A stretch of DNA of 64,000 bases from Chionoecetes opilio (lineage: Eukaryota > Arthropoda > Malacostraca > Decapoda > Majidae), in assembly GCA_016584305.1 (NCBI GenBank), contig JACEEZ010023663.1:132427-196426 (forward strand). Reading direction: 5' to 3'. The notes under the pieces are model-generated. The model searched no databases. It worked only from the letters and a program-made list of their open reading frames with translations, and was not told where the DNA came from. Of the stretch, positions 23,701 to 32,747 are shown in pieces. Each line of letters opens with the position of its first letter. The stretch's first letter is position 1. A program made the translations under genes and the position numbers.

Positions 23701-24387
23701 GAACGTGCCCTGGTTCCTCCTCTACGTATTAGGACAGAAGAACGAGGTCTGAAATTAACGCTAAAGAAACAGGAAGGTTCTGGAGCGTATTACAGTGTGG
23801 GTGAAGATAGAAAGCGGGAATACAGAGTGGAGCAAAATGAGGACGAAGAAGACGAGGAAGAATTAGGCGATCATATAATTCCACCCTTTGAGGCGGAAGA
23901 GGGCAATGAGGAAGGCGAGGGACATGGAAGTAGTCTCAAGGAAGTGAAAGTGGTGCTTCAAGATGTTTTAAAAGACAAAAGATTTAAAAAACAAGTTGAG
24001 GAAAAAAGTAGTAAAAAAAGGCGGAAAGAAAAGTGCGACGAGAGAACGGAGAAAAATGAAAAGAATGACAGTTCGTACAATCCTAATAATTCTCATTGGT
24101 CAAACTATTCACAACAAATGCACCAGAATGATGGTGACAAAAAGTTTTCACAAACAAACCAGGATAGCAGGACTTGGAACTGTAATCCCGGAGAGTGGAG
24201 AAAGAGTGGCGGTGAAGGTGCTTCCAACGTCGATCATTCTAGCGACCACAAGGCACGCGACTACAGTTCCCATTTATATTCCTACAGTGAGCACTATGGA
24301 CACGAGTACTCTGGTCGGCATAATCATTCTCAGCCATACGGGCATTCCGGTAGTCAGCAGAGAAATTCATCACACAGCTATTATTGA
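4671..24387 (+). CDS. BICRA: BICRA/GLTSCR1 homologue, whole gene (11 coding exons)
   Basis: Coding segments: 4671-4714, 5647-5692, 8276-11701, 12168-13658, 16127-16280, 16674-16769, 17945-18079, 18992-19356, 20333-20576, 21501-21603, 22544-24387; about 2648 residues. All introns are GT-AG and phases match, except that exon 5 has one base too many. Seen: an N-terminus close to vertebrate BICRA (MDDDG, then LLDVI.DP.AL..FL), a Gln tract at about residues 120-185, GGQV-type hexapeptide repeats at about 398-460, a Ser/Pro region, Lys-rich basic patches at about 990 and in exon 4, the GLTSCR1 domain at about 1919-2035, a Glu/Asp-rich segment, a basic KKLKIKFK stretch and a His/Ser/Tyr-rich tail. 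Known of the family: BICRA and BICRAL are subunits of the nuclear GBAF/ncBAF SWI/SNF complex with BRD9, and the GLTSCR1 domain is needed for assembly. Vertebrate BICRA is shorter (about 1560 residues); the extra length here is mostly low-complexity sequence. Drosophila has one homologue, so a single arthropod gene is expected. Confidence 0.9.
4827..5039. mobile_element. Family P element (copy 1), piggyBac-type MITE
   Basis: About 210 bp bounded by TTAA, with ends CCCCTTCACGCCCAG and CTCAAGGGG. The TTAA target and the CCC start are characteristic of piggyBac-type elements. No coding capacity; lies in BICRA intron 1. Confidence 0.85.
5263..5591. mobile_element. Family T element (copy 1), pogo/Tigger-type MITE
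   Basis: Ends are CAGTAAAACCTCTCGTATTC and its inverse, flanked by TA. Inner sequence consists of long T runs and gtcgaa..tt blocks. CAGT ends with a TA target suggest the Tc1-mariner/pogo (Tigger) group. Lies in BICRA intron 1. Confidence 0.83.
5647..5692 (+). CDS. BICRA: BICRA exon 2
   Basis: This 46-nt exon lies between ttttccag and GTAAGTG and encodes DPHALETFLETLPSS. It continues the conserved N-terminal motif (vertebrate DPQALNDFL). It starts in phase 2 and ends in phase 0, matching exons 1 and 3. Confidence 0.87.
5750..6655. repeat. 32-bp minisatellite, left block
   Basis: About 28 copies of a unit containing TACACATAGATAACTAAC and then TTGTCTAACACCTG or CAGTCTAATACCTG. Two unit variants alternate in blocks. 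It lies in BICRA intron 2 and ends in a unique boundary, tattacccattgagttag. Confidence 0.95.
6692..7013 (+). mobile_element. Family G element (copy 1) inside the minisatellite
   Basis: Ends CAGTGCATTTTTTAA and inverse, followed by inner inverted GGGCGAC blocks. It contains a 73-codon open frame that recurs in other copies only with frame damage, so it is probably not coding. It separates the two blocks of the 32-bp array. Confidence 0.82.
7013..7405. repeat. 32-bp minisatellite, right block
   Basis: About 12 further copies of the 5750-6655 unit. It ends in a second copy of the same boundary sequence (tattacccattgagttag) seen at 6652. Confidence 0.94.
7410..7904. other. Unique intronic sequence
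   Basis: AT-rich intron 2 sequence of BICRA. Nothing recognisable was seen. Confidence 0.6.
7905..8139. mobile_element. Family H element (copy 1)
   Basis: About 235 bp with long inverted ends, AGCCGTGTTTTTGTCGTCCA and its inverse. Second copy at 40888-41115. It ends 136 bp before BICRA exon 3. Confidence 0.85.
8276..11701 (+). CDS. BICRA: BICRA exon 3 (large low-complexity exon)
   Basis: This is a 3426-nt exon of 1142 codons with no stop. The acceptor is ggcggcag and the donor is CTCAG/GTAAAG; both ends are phase 0. In order it holds SFPTDGSLLWQGLDSP, a Gln tract interrupted by Leu (8550-8730, mixed CAA and CAG codons), Gln/Pro-rich sequence, hexapeptide GGQV repeats (9378-9560), a Ser/Pro region (9735-9945), Gln/Gly/Pro-rich sequence, a Lys-rich probable nuclear localisation patch (11155-11235), and then INLNDILRDSGIDGDLMLFD, an acidic-hydrophobic motif. 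The frame continues past the donor to 11782 only as intron read-through. Confidence 0.92.
8550..8730 (+). repeat. Polyglutamine-coding repeat in BICRA exon 3
   Basis: CAA/CAG repeats encode a Gln tract broken by regularly spaced Leu (QLQQQ units). Mixed codons lower the chance of slippage. The frame is open through the repeat. Confidence 0.93.
11783..12088. mobile_element. Family T element (copy 2) filling BICRA intron 3
   Basis: A full element with TA flanks. It occupies about 306 of the 466 bp of intron 3, starting 81 bp after the donor and ending 79 bp before the acceptor. Confidence 0.85.
12168..13658 (+). CDS. BICRA: BICRA exon 4
   Basis: This is a 1491-nt exon of 497 codons, phase 0 at both ends. 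The acceptor is tttacttcag and the donor is CAAGAG/GTAAGT. The encoded region is rich in Ser, Thr, Val and Pro, with a second basic patch (SKSNKKKKKDKETD, around 13150) followed by SLQERLKSG. No folded domain is recognised. It resembles the disordered central part of BICRA proteins. Confidence 0.92.
13708..13906. mobile_element. Family T element (copy 3)
   Basis: A short, nearly complete copy (199 bp) in BICRA intron 4. The left end reads CAGTAAACCCTCTCG, the right end ..TTTTACTATA. Confidence 0.82.
14095..14440. repeat. 46-bp minisatellite, main block
   Basis: About 7 tandem copies of a unit containing AGCAGGTCCACAGCATGAAA and GCCGTGGTTGTACGAATGGA. A second block of two to three units lies at 14800-14915, beyond a truncated family T copy. 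Confidence 0.93.
14498..14715. mobile_element. Family T element (copy 4), right end lost
   Basis: The left end and inner blocks match copy 5, but the right inverted repeat is missing. At about 14716 the sequence runs directly into a piece of the 46-bp minisatellite unit. Confidence 0.78.
14800..14915. repeat. 46-bp minisatellite, second block
   Basis: Further copies of the 14095-14440 unit, after rearranged sequence containing short fragments of the unit. Confidence 0.88.
15459..15872. mobile_element. Family T element (copy 5)
   Basis: A full element of about 414 bp with TA flanks and four internal A-run blocks separated by aaatttcgacccc. The 55 bp before it duplicate the sequence before copy 4. 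Confidence 0.85.
16127..16280 (+). CDS. BICRA: BICRA exon 5 with one surplus base
   Basis: The acceptor is gacacag and the donor is CAGATT/GTAAGTG. Entered in phase 0 it reads ALKKVHTQIQLTSS and then meets TGA at 16175. One frame over, it reads TEQDHAGLQQLYAECRKIMA and on to the donor in phase 0. The length is 154 nt where 153 is needed. The switch lies near the AAA at 16168-16170, so an extra A is the simplest explanation. Both halves have helical character of the kind seen upstream of the GLTSCR1 domain. Confidence 0.8.
16384..16599. mobile_element. Family P element (copy 2)
   Basis: Bounded by TTAA on both sides; forward orientation. It makes up more than half of BICRA intron 5. Confidence 0.86.
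16674..16769 (+). CDS. BICRA: BICRA exon 6
   Basis: This 96-nt exon is phase 0 at both ends, with acceptor ccccgcag and donor CTCAG/GTAAGG. It encodes PPTPTPVRYSHPVGHKII followed by TLTQFKQQLKHLPQ. The preceding 393-bp intron contains a TTAA-flanked transposon that ends 74 bp before this exon. Confidence 0.85.
16905..17200. mobile_element. Family I element (copy 1)
   Basis: Long inverted ends: TATAGTTTCACCCAACCAAC and then GATTTTCTGATGCGCC, with the inverse at 17150-17197. The core has a few TTAGG-type repeats and A/T runs. Lies in BICRA intron 6. Confidence 0.85.
17278..17540. repeat. 42-bp minisatellite
   Basis: Six copies of a unit containing GGGAGAGCATAGCAGCCTGT and AAGAATGGCAGGATAGTGTT. 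Because 42 is a multiple of three, several frames stay open through it; these are not genes. Confidence 0.95.
17697..17913. mobile_element. Family P element (copy 3)
   Basis: TTAA at both ends, forward orientation. It ends 31 bp before BICRA exon 7. Confidence 0.86.
17945..18079 (+). CDS. BICRA: BICRA exon 7
   Basis: This 135-nt exon is phase 0 at both ends, with acceptor gttttgcag and donor ACTCAG/GTAACC. It encodes DQQRQLIDHSKQVLQRC and a Ser/Thr-rich tail. The Q-rich helix resembles sequence before the GLTSCR1 domain in vertebrate BICRA. A family P element ends 31 bp upstream. Confidence 0.88.
18360..18545 (+). mobile_element. LINE 3' end fragment in BICRA intron 7
   Basis: Translates to VVNDWNGLSRQVVNAESIG, then FKRSLDKFMDGEERW and a stop, followed by the tail with CTTGTAGCTTCCTTATGTTC. 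The same protein end occurs in the LINE piece at 44494-44925. Similar tails lie at 2380-2510, 20625-21060 (split), 34125-34200, 35440-35505 and 57930-57980. Confidence 0.72.
18992..19356 (+). CDS. BICRA: BICRA exon 8
   Basis: This 365-nt exon is phase 0 in and phase 2 out, with acceptor acattgcag and donor CAGCT/GTAAGT. It encodes a Ser/Thr/Pro-rich linker ending in AYSITKEQL, which leads into the GLTSCR1 domain. Confidence 0.9.
19830..20234. repeat. 28-bp minisatellite
   Basis: About 14 almost identical copies of ATGTACATGTACTAAAGCTC plus ATGTTTTT. It ends about 100 bp before BICRA exon 9. Near-identity suggests recent expansion. Confidence 0.95.
20333..20576 (+). CDS. BICRA: BICRA exon 9 (GLTSCR1 domain, first part)
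   Basis: This 244-nt exon has acceptor ccttctag and donor AGCATG/GTAAGC. It encodes FEHQLKTDQNGALNPDF, then a segment with RLIRYHVFNE, then helical LLKKFNNMKYKYQSLLVKDS. It aligns with the vertebrate GLTSCR1 domain (HP-DYKT-F, DALHRLLPYHV, QLLKR, NKYRLLLLEES). This is the main evidence for the gene's identity. Confidence 0.95.
20647..21016. mobile_element. Family F element (copy 1), long hairpin
   Basis: About 370 bp, almost a perfect palindrome. Ends TATAGTCTATTTTTTTTATT and inverse; arms contain GGAAGCCACGCCCCCTGCC. It has inserted into a LINE tail: the tail resumes immediately after the element. Confidence 0.9.
21253..21460. mobile_element. Family P element (copy 4)
   Basis: TTAA-bounded, reverse orientation. 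Ends 40 bp before BICRA exon 10. Confidence 0.86.
21501..21603 (+). CDS. BICRA: BICRA exon 10 (GLTSCR1 domain, end)
   Basis: This 103-nt exon has acceptor tgtttttcag and donor GGGAAAA/GTGAGT. It encodes RRHASSETVMLYRLFLQEDK, matching the vertebrate RRVSPSAEMVMIDRMFIQEEK end of the GLTSCR1 domain. A family P element ends 40 bp upstream of the exon. Confidence 0.95.
22240..22521. mobile_element. Family P element (copy 5) with AT-rich insert
   Basis: TTAA-bounded, reverse orientation. It is enlarged by a T-rich/ATT tract at 22360-22440. It ends 22 bp before BICRA exon 11. Confidence 0.84.
22544..24387 (+). CDS. BICRA: BICRA exon 11 (last coding exon)
   Basis: The acceptor is tgatttcag. The exon has 614 codons, with stop TGA at 24385-24387. 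It encodes EGLYPWELEWESQKLYKFEP, a strongly acidic Glu/Asp region (22780-23070 and 23215-23280), a basic charged segment (23560-23640), PPKKLKIKFKSEE and RGLKLTLKKQEG (about 23665-23785, like the IGLKLKIKQE motif of vertebrate BICRA), a second acidic and Lys-rich run, and a His/Ser/Tyr/Gly-rich tail ending SSHSYY. A family P element ends only 22 bp before the acceptor. Confidence 0.93.
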
Positions 24388-25895
24388 TTTAAGGCCCCTG
24401 GGTGTTCCAGACGTGTACGGTTGGTTGTCATTTGATTTCCAGATATTTCCTGTGAGCGACTTCATTTCCAGATATCTTGAGTTGACGGTGTTCATCAGGT
24501 ATTTGAAACTGACAGTGTTGTTTGTGTGTAGGAAAGGTTTTCTGATAGTGTTCACTGAGCGTTCAGATTTGGTGATAGTAAGTCGACAGGTGATTGCTAA
24601 TTATTTTGTGGTACTTGTATTTACAAGAGTTTTATGTTGCACAAATACTCACACAACCTTTTAGCAACATCCGTTTACTTGTATATTGATAGTTATTTTA
24701 TCAAACCTTGATTGTTGTGGTCTATTGATAGTACATTCATTTTATATTTTTCAACCTACGGCTGTTTGCTAGGAGTCATCTTCCTTCTGGCCTCTTTATG
24801 TTGAATCTAGTCCTACTCACCTACCCTTCTGGATGTAAATAACCAGGTAATATTTGCTCAGTAAAGAGTGTCTAGTTGGAAAGGGGAAGCCCAAAATTTG
24901 ATGACTCCATTTTTTTTATGGTTATGTTATTTTATTGAAGTGTATTTTGGCGGCGCCCAGCCAGGATGCACGGCTGAGCTCTCAGCAGCAAAGTGTGGGA
25001 CTTTCAAATATTTTGAAGGCATCTAAGTTTGGGAACTTAGAGATATCATTTCCCATGTGATTGTCAATTTTGGCAGAAACTTTTTTAATACTTAAAAAGC
25101 CTGTGGTGTACCTATGTTTCAGTAGGTGTAAATGTTAAAAAGGATCCTTTATTATTTAAACCAAACAATAAATTCATGGATAATGGCCCTTTATAAGGAA
25201 ACTCTCATTCTCAAAGTATGTGATCTCAAGTGTGATTTTTTTACAAACGTTTCTCATATTTTCTAACTGTTGCGGTGGCGTGAAGTCCAGTGTGTGTGTG
25301 TGCATTGTTTGCCTGTACTTATGAATACTGTCCCATAGCTTGTTGACATTTCAGGGACTTTGAACATCAGTACTGCTGTGGAGGAATTCATTTTTGGGGG
25401 GGTTGTAGCTTTTTTTTTTTTGTTCCACCTGGTAGTTCATCAGGAGTGTGAACTACATGTCAAAAGTCACTATGCCTTGTTATGCTTTGTCTGTGAAATC
25501 ATGACTGTTGGCTATTTCTTTCATACAGACATGAATCAAGTCATCATTACAGACACCTATTCCTACTTAATTACCATTATTATTGCAAGGTACCTAGTTA
25601 TACGGCCTTGCAACACCTTATTGAAGATACGTAATAAGATTAAGATTTGTTTGGCAATGTGGAGCGCACGGGACTGGCTGGCCACCTGAGGGAGAACGCT
25701 GCCAGAGGGGCTTCATTTTTTATTTTTTCATCCATGTCCATAATCACATTTTTTTACCAACAAAATAAATGCAAACTAAAACATCAATAAGAATATATCA
25801 CTGCCTGGATAAGTTACTGTAATGATTTGCTGAAAAACAAATTTTAAGATCCGTAGTGTATGCAATGTTGAAATGTTACACGACATGACAAGTAC
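24388..25895 (+). other. Probable BICRA 3' UTR and downstream sequence
   Basis: After the stop codon the sequence is AT-rich and mostly unique, with no convincing coding frame. AATAAA occurs at 25167-25172 and 25764-25769 and could be the polyadenylation signals. A family F hairpin element begins at 25896. The transcript end is inferred, not seen. Confidence 0.45.
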
Positions 25896-26267
25896 TATAG
25901 TCTATTATTTTTATTATGGTCAAAATGCACCAAGGAAGCCACGCCCCCTGCCTCCCCTTCTATTCTACGGGGCAGCTGATTGGTGCACTCCTCGTATCAT
26001 CACTACCAATCACAATATCTTCACTACTTAACAGCGCGTGACCACTGGACAGAGCAATCTTCACTACAGAGGGTGACAAAATAAAAAATCCCTCTATAGT
26101 AAAGATTGCTTTGTCCTGTGGTCACGTGCTGTTAAGTAGTGAAGATATTGTGATGGGTAGTGATGATACGAGGAATGCACCAATCAGCTGCCCCGTAGAA
26201 TAGAAGGGCAGGCAGGGGGCGTGGCTTCCTTACTGCATTTTGACCATAATAAAAATAATAGACTATA
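25896..26267. mobile_element. Family F element (copy 2)
   Basis: A hairpin element of the same family, about 372 bp, with TATAGTCTATT ends. It lies downstream of BICRA. Confidence 0.9.
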
Positions 26268-27570
26268 AGTGACGTGAATGTACAGTGAGTGGTCTGGGGA
26301 GATAGTGTTATGCATCATTACTATAAAAGCATCAACTGGAAATAACATTCATGATTATTTATAATTGTACGATTCTTTGAAATTTGTGAAAACTGCAAGA
26401 CAACTGAGACATGTCATAGTCTGCCTGTCATACTGAGAACCATAAAACATTATTTCAAGGACAAAAATATGATGTGATTGATGGCTCGCTGCCACCTCAA
26501 ATTTGCTTGTTTACCAAAGTAATCTGAGTTTGTTCACATGGTGGCATCAAAAGATTTATTTTCAACCGTTGGAGTTGGTGTGTATTCATGATTCAAGCTG
26601 GCAATGGATGAATTTCTGGTTCTGAGAAGACTTGATCAATTCATTCTGCTACATATTTAAAAGCTTGCAGTATATGCATTTAATAAAAAAAAGTATTGTT
26701 TGCCAAGACCAAGATGTTATAACTTAAATTCTCAATGGATGGAAGAAACAGCGGTCACCCTATTGGTGCCGTCACCACTAAGAAGGAAGACGTTGCTTGG
26801 TGCCTCACACAACGTCAACAGTCGTCACTAAACACCGTGATACCGTGGCCACCCCAGACACAAACCACCACCCTTGGTAAAGCTGTAAAGGTGTGCTTCT
26901 CATTGTGGGAATGGAAGGTGGTTGGAGAGCAGAATGGGGTGAATTCAGCAAAAAGTCACTAACCTTTGAGTGAGAGGCGAATATTTGACTAAGTAACGTT
27001 GGAATGGTCTCCTGGGTTCATGATTATTCATGGTACAGTAATAATCATAGGAGTGATGGTGGCAGTGCTTGGTATTAGTACAGGGAGACTTTCCATGTTA
27101 AGTCTACAAACAGCCTTGCGGAAACAGCCCGTGTACAGTAGTGTTATTGTCACTACAGGTTATTGGACTTCATTATTATATTTTCAAAGAACAAATAAGA
27201 ATATGATGATGTAGGTCGGTAGTGTTGCAGTGTTGGTAGTACTAGAGCCTTCTTGGCATCTAGCGTACATACAGGCTGTGGAGGTGTAATGTGGAATTTT
27301 ACCTAACTAAACATTGCCTCCATCACTTTTTAAATTACTCTACAATTAATTCCTATGAATCCTAGGAGCTTGTCTAAATCTAAGAACTCTAATGAAATTA
27401 ATAGTCAAATCTACGCCCGTCACTTGGAGCATAACCGTGACACCTGAAATCCCTCGTGTTGCTCCTGTAACAACTACCTCCCATTAACACAATAAGAAGG
27501 GAAAGCTTGAAACATGGCAGACGGCACATCTGAAATGATGCTGTTGTACTGGTGGCATTTTGATCGACAG
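26268..27570. other. Unique intergenic sequence
   Basis: Mostly unique AT-rich sequence with an AATAAA at about 26682. Short open frames show no recognisable protein. Confidence 0.5.
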
Positions 27571-27781
27571 TAGGGGAGAGCGGGGCAGGTTGCATCGAGG
27601 GTGGGTTGCATCATTGCCTCTAACTCGCATGTTATCACACGTACATCGTCTTAATACTACTACTACTACTATAAACTACTACTACTACAACTACAACAAT
27701 AATAATAATAAAAAAAGTTAATGCGAGTTAGAGGCAATGATGCAACCTACCCTCAATGCAACCTGCCCCGCTCTCCCCTAC
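27571..27781. mobile_element. Family K element (copy 1)
   Basis: Ends AGGGGAGAGCGGGGCAGGTT and then GCATCGAGGGTGGGTTGCAT, with the inverse at 27720-27780. Core of TAC/ATA repeats. Second copy at 51154-51367. Confidence 0.88.
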
Positions 27782-28188
27782 AGCCTAAGGACAATGCACC
27801 ACCGTCTTTGATTGTTGCCAATTAATCCAAGTACATAATTATCTACACGTTCATTCATGTAACTTTTCACAGCATATTTAAATATTTGGTGCTTATTATT
27901 TTATGGTATTCAAATGACATGTAACATCCTTGTACTGTGTCAAATGTGGGCACTTAAATGAGTGTCTACTTCCTAAGCCAGCCACGTATGTCTCATAAGA
28001 TGCATAGGGATTTTTTTCTCAGTATGTATTTCTAGAAAAACGTTAAATCTTATAAGCCGTCAAATTATGGTATGCTGTGTATTGTCAGGCATAGACCACC
28101 CAAATGTCTGTAGTGGAATTCATGAAGTGTGTGTCATACTCAAGACATGTATCATAGCTCTTGAATAATCACAAATCAATACCATATA

Positions 28189-28448
28189 TCAGGCGCCTAG
28201 AATTGAAACGGCACAAGCGCCACTTTTAAAAAAACCACCGCCACCTTTCTAATAAAACAAACCCCATTACAATATCTTCATTTGTTGCTGATTTACTTTG
28301 AAAACACTTTAGGTGCATTTTTTTCATTGATAAAAAGTGGCGCTTGTGCCGTTTCATATCTTGATTATCTTAGATTAAACTTTAAGCGCATTTTTCTCGG
28401 TTTTTTTTAAGTGGCGCTTGTGCCGTTTCAATTCTAGGCGCCTGATAT
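28189..28448. mobile_element. Family L hairpin element
   Basis: Inverted ends ATCAGGCGCCTAGAATTGAA and then ACGGCACAAGCGCCACTT around an AT-rich core. One copy in the window. Confidence 0.8.
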
Positions 28449-28601
28449 CATAAGTTTGGAATCTAACGAGCCATCTATCATTGTAGTCTGCTAGGTATAA
28501 CGGCATTGTTCCTTGCAAATGGAAATATAATCAGTAAATTCAGCCTTTGACTACGTTTTATGGATTTAGACTTCTTTCCTTTGTCCATAACATGATTAGG
28601 C

Positions 28602-28977
28602 TATAGTCTATTTTATTTATTATGGTCAAAATGCAGTCAGGAAGCCACGCCCCCTGCCTCCCCTTCTATTCTACGGGGCAGCTGATTGGTGCATTCCTCG
28701 TATCATCACTACCAATCACAATATCTTCACTACTTAACAGCGGCGTGACCACTGGACAAGCAAGCAATCTTCACTACAAAGGGTGACAAAATAAAAAATC
28801 CCTCTGTAGTGAAGATTGCTCTGTCCAGTGGTCACGCGCTGTTAAGTAGTGAAGATATTGTGATTGGTAGTGATGATACGAGGAATGCACCAATCAGCTG
28901 CCCCGTAGAATAGAAGGGCAGGCAGGGGGCGTGGCTTCCTTACTGCATTTTGACCATAATAAAAAAAATAGACTATA
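28602..28977. mobile_element. Family F element (copy 3)
   Basis: Full-length hairpin copy, about 376 bp, with both ends intact. Confidence 0.9.
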
Positions 28978-29774
28978 GTGACTCAGATAGCAATGCAGTA
29001 ATCCATTCTGGAAAACAAGGCAGAGATGTACCGCGGAGGAGCCTCGGTGTAAACGCGGGACAGTTATCTGAAAGCAATTTTTTTTTGCTCCAAAGGCTGT
29101 CCACATAAGGTTGGTGACAAACAATATACCATCACGGCCTAAACGGTATTTCCTAATCGGCTGTGCATGACTCGGCTCACTCGACACTTCCCTACGTGGG
29201 TGAATATTCCCTCGCCGAGTCCGTTGTGGTTCGGCCGTGTTGACTGTAAGGCCGTATGACTTAATTATCATATTGTCATAGTGGCAGGAGCGTATATCAT
29301 TGCCAGGTTAAGACTGTGAATCCAGTCCTAGCCCTTGGTGTGGTTTAGTTACTTGCCAGCCAGTTAATGGCTAAAATACGCCATTTTGTCTCCCTGTGAT
29401 ACACCTTGGCTAGGATCACTTCATAAATTCCACTACTGAACTGTGGGTTATGTATGCTAGACATTCACGTGTTATTATATTCATCAGGATGTGGAATAGA
29501 ACTTCATGGTTTCAGGCAAAATGTAAATTGATACATAAATCCCATACACTCAAGTGACATATCATGAGTCTGATGCCGCTAGAATACGCCGTCACCGATG
29601 TGACGGCCTTCTGTCTGGCAGCATTCTCATTCATGTTCAAACAGTTCCTCATCACCACACATTGATATCCTTTGTACCATGAAAAGCACACCAGGACATC
29701 ATGACTAACGACTTCGTACAGGCTAAATCAAATCACGGCAAAGCTAATGTGTGTGTGTATAAAGGAATACATGA

Positions 29775-30009
29775 GGCGCTATTTCAGAAAGTCGATAAGC
29801 GCCTCAAATAAAAAACTAAGAAAATGGCTTCAAAAATTTCAATGTTCAAAATGTCATATCTTTTGAACCAAGCATACAAAATGACGATTTCGTCATTTTG
29901 TATGCTTGGTTCAAAAGATATGACATTTTGAACATTGAAATTTTTGAAGCCATTTTCTTAAGTTTTTTTCTTAGTGGCGCTTATCGACTTTCTGAAATCA
30001 GCGCCTCAC
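29775..30009. mobile_element. Family M hairpin element
   Basis: Near-perfect inverted repeat of about 115 bp per arm with almost no loop, with arms meeting near 29890. Ends TGAGGCGCTATTTCAGAAAG and inverse. One copy in the window. Confidence 0.82.
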
Positions 30010-30292
30010 ATGTATTATTCCTATCTTCCTGTTCTCTTGGCAGCCGTGTGTCATTAAGCTTCTGCCGGTTCTTCCATGTGAGCAAGATAAACAATGCAGT
30101 ACAGACAGCAACTTTCTCATAATGGGGTTAATTATTTCATTGAAGTTTATCAAAGATTTTGTGAATTCCCTCAAGCAAAAAGTACAAGTGATGTATGCCC
30201 AAACACTGCACCCCAGAATGTGATATTTTGATGACCATCGTAGCATTCATACCATACGTCAACAGCAAGATTTTGATATTTCATTTTTCACT

Positions 30293-30665
30293 TATAGTCT
30301 ATTTTATTTATTATGGTCAAAATGCAGTAAGGAAGCCACGCCCCCTGCCTCCCCTTCTATTCTACGGGGCCGCTGATTGGTGCATTCCTCGTATCATCAC
30401 TACCAATCACAATATCTTCACTACTTGACAGCGCGTGACCACTGGACAGAGCAATCTTCACTACAGAGGGTGACAAAATAAAAAATCCCTCTGCAGTGAA
30501 GATTGCTCTGTCCAGTGGTCACGCCGCTGTTAAGTAGTGATGATATTGTGATTGGTAGTGATGATACGAGGAATGCACCAATCAGCTGCCCCGTAGAATA
30601 GAAGGGGAGGCAGGGGGCGTGGCTTCCTTACTGTATTTTGACCATAATAAATAAAATTGACTATA
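30293..30665. mobile_element. Family F element (copy 4)
   Basis: Full-length hairpin copy of about 373 bp, close in sequence to copies 1-3. Confidence 0.9.
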
Positions 30666-31748
30666 GATTTATATTCCTATGATTTTATACTATACCAGTT
30701 GTCCCTTCCATGCCAAGAACCCAATACTATAAACAACAATAATGGCAAGTATTTATGAAATGTATTTATCCTTTATTATTGATTTAAGAATCTCTCGCTC
30801 TTATTAACTATTGTGTCTAATCCAAAAACTCCCTCTCTCTCCCTCTCAACTGTTCTAATCAGTAACACTCATCCAAAACAGAATTTCCCATATATCGTTA
30901 CATTGACAGCATGAATTTGTAAAGGAACCATAGCACTCGCATACCCAAATTGTGAAATCCTTTTTATATACCCAGTGATAGTTGACACCCTGCAATAGCC
31001 CATACTACATGCTAAAGGGGAAATAAGATCAAAGTGACATTGGTGGCCAGGTAAGGTTTCTCACGGTAGAATGATACAGTTGTCTGTGTCGGAGCACTGC
31101 TTGGCTTGGAGTTGAAGGTTCTTGTGGGAATTTCATATATGGTGCTGCTCCCTTGTAATCTAATCTGCAAAAGTAGTCTCAGTGGAAATTCATTCACTAA
31201 ATCAGATACTCCAAATATATTTTTAATGGACATGATTCATTCTACAACATTACTCTCATTGTTTATTGTCTACCTATAGGTACAAACGCAGGAATTAATG
31301 GAACGGTTGAGTTACGATTCGGTTTCAGACTTGCGGCCATTAGAAGAAAGTCTGAGTTTGATTTGTGTAGCCGGCGATGTCTGTTGGTTTGAGGACTCCT
31401 TTACCCCCCCCCCCCCCCCCCTGTGATCTTACAATCAAACTGTGCCATAATCCTCACAATACCTCCCATCTCCAACACTAATTTCATCTCTTTCCTCCAA
31501 CAAATACACATCCTTCATCTGATCTAACCATCCTGCTGTGACATCCCATTCCTCTCCCCTTCCCTCACCGTTTCACTCTTTCCCTCTAACCCCTTTCCTT
31601 CATTATGCTTTGCCATAGTGCCATATGACCTCTGATGTCTGGCACATTTCCCCTTTTTTGGCATTAAATCAATCAATCATAGTGCCATATGACCTCTGAT
31701 GTCTGGCATATTTCCCCTTTTTTGGCATTAAATCAATCAATCATCTCC

Positions 31749-31805
<57 letters not shown>

Positions 31806-32496
31806 ACTTTCACTTGCTCAGAGTTGGTTCTTATTTTTCTGAGGTTAGCATGGCATTGAAATGTTTCCGTGGCGTTAAAAGTGTCCCAAGAGGCGACTTC
31901 TCAAGGGTTTTATAGGGACTATCTAGTGCCTTTTTTGAAGAAATTAATTCTGTCATTTATAAGTATTTTGTGCTGTAGTTCTGTGTATAATATTCGTCTG
32001 TCATGGACATCTTTCTTTTCTGTCTATTATTTGGCAGTGGTAAGAGATTGAAATGTCAGCAAAATGTACTGAGATATTTATTTCTGCTCTAGGTAAACAT
32101 GACAAATGAAGAAAGATATTTTCAGTAATTTATTTTTTATACCTCATAATGTTGTTGAAGTTCAAATGGATTTTTATTATTTCTTTTCCTTTTTGTGTTT
32201 TTGTTGGAAGGGACCTACGTTTGTCTCTCAGGGTCCATTAAGTATGGTAAACTCACAATATGTGATGACTAAATGTATCTTTTAATAATAAAAAATTAAA
32301 TATATATATACACACTTTGTGCATAGTCATAGCTTGACAGGAGATTTCCTCACAGTGAAAGAGAAACATTCTGAGAACACTTTAACCACCAACTTGATTT
32401 TTCATGGAATCCTTATTGGTTTTACAGCAAACTCTCACTTTTATGGACCTCTGTATAACTCGTTTCGGCTTTAACGAACTTTTCCCGCCAATCCAG
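30666..32496. other. Intergenic sequence with short repeats
   Basis: Mostly unique. It holds a direct duplication of about 65 bp at 31614-31745 (gtgccatatgacctctgatg, ttggcattaaatcaatcaat). Reverse-strand relatives of this sequence lie at 21650-21715 and 51055-51112. A (CA)n tract follows at 31750-31803. No gene was recognised. Confidence 0.55.
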
Positions 32497-32681
32497 TACA
32501 GTAAAAGCTCTTATTCGGATCCTCATTATTCGGACTTTGACCCCCCCCCCCCCTTTTTTTTTTTTTTTTTCTTTTGTAGGGGTCGAAATTTCCTAGCTAT
32601 ACCTATATTCACCTAGATTTTTTTTTTTTTTTTTTTTTTTAGGGTCGAAATTTCATAGCTATACTACTATTCACCAAGAAT

Positions 32682-32747
<66 letters not shown>

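Noticed and set aside
23996..24664. 222-codon + strand frame overlapping the BICRA end
   Set aside because: It is an out-of-frame shadow of the Lys/His-rich BICRA tail continuing into the 3' UTR.
25360..25689. 109-codon + strand frame downstream of BICRA
   Set aside because: Hydrophobic but resembles no family, has no splice context and lies in likely 3' UTR.
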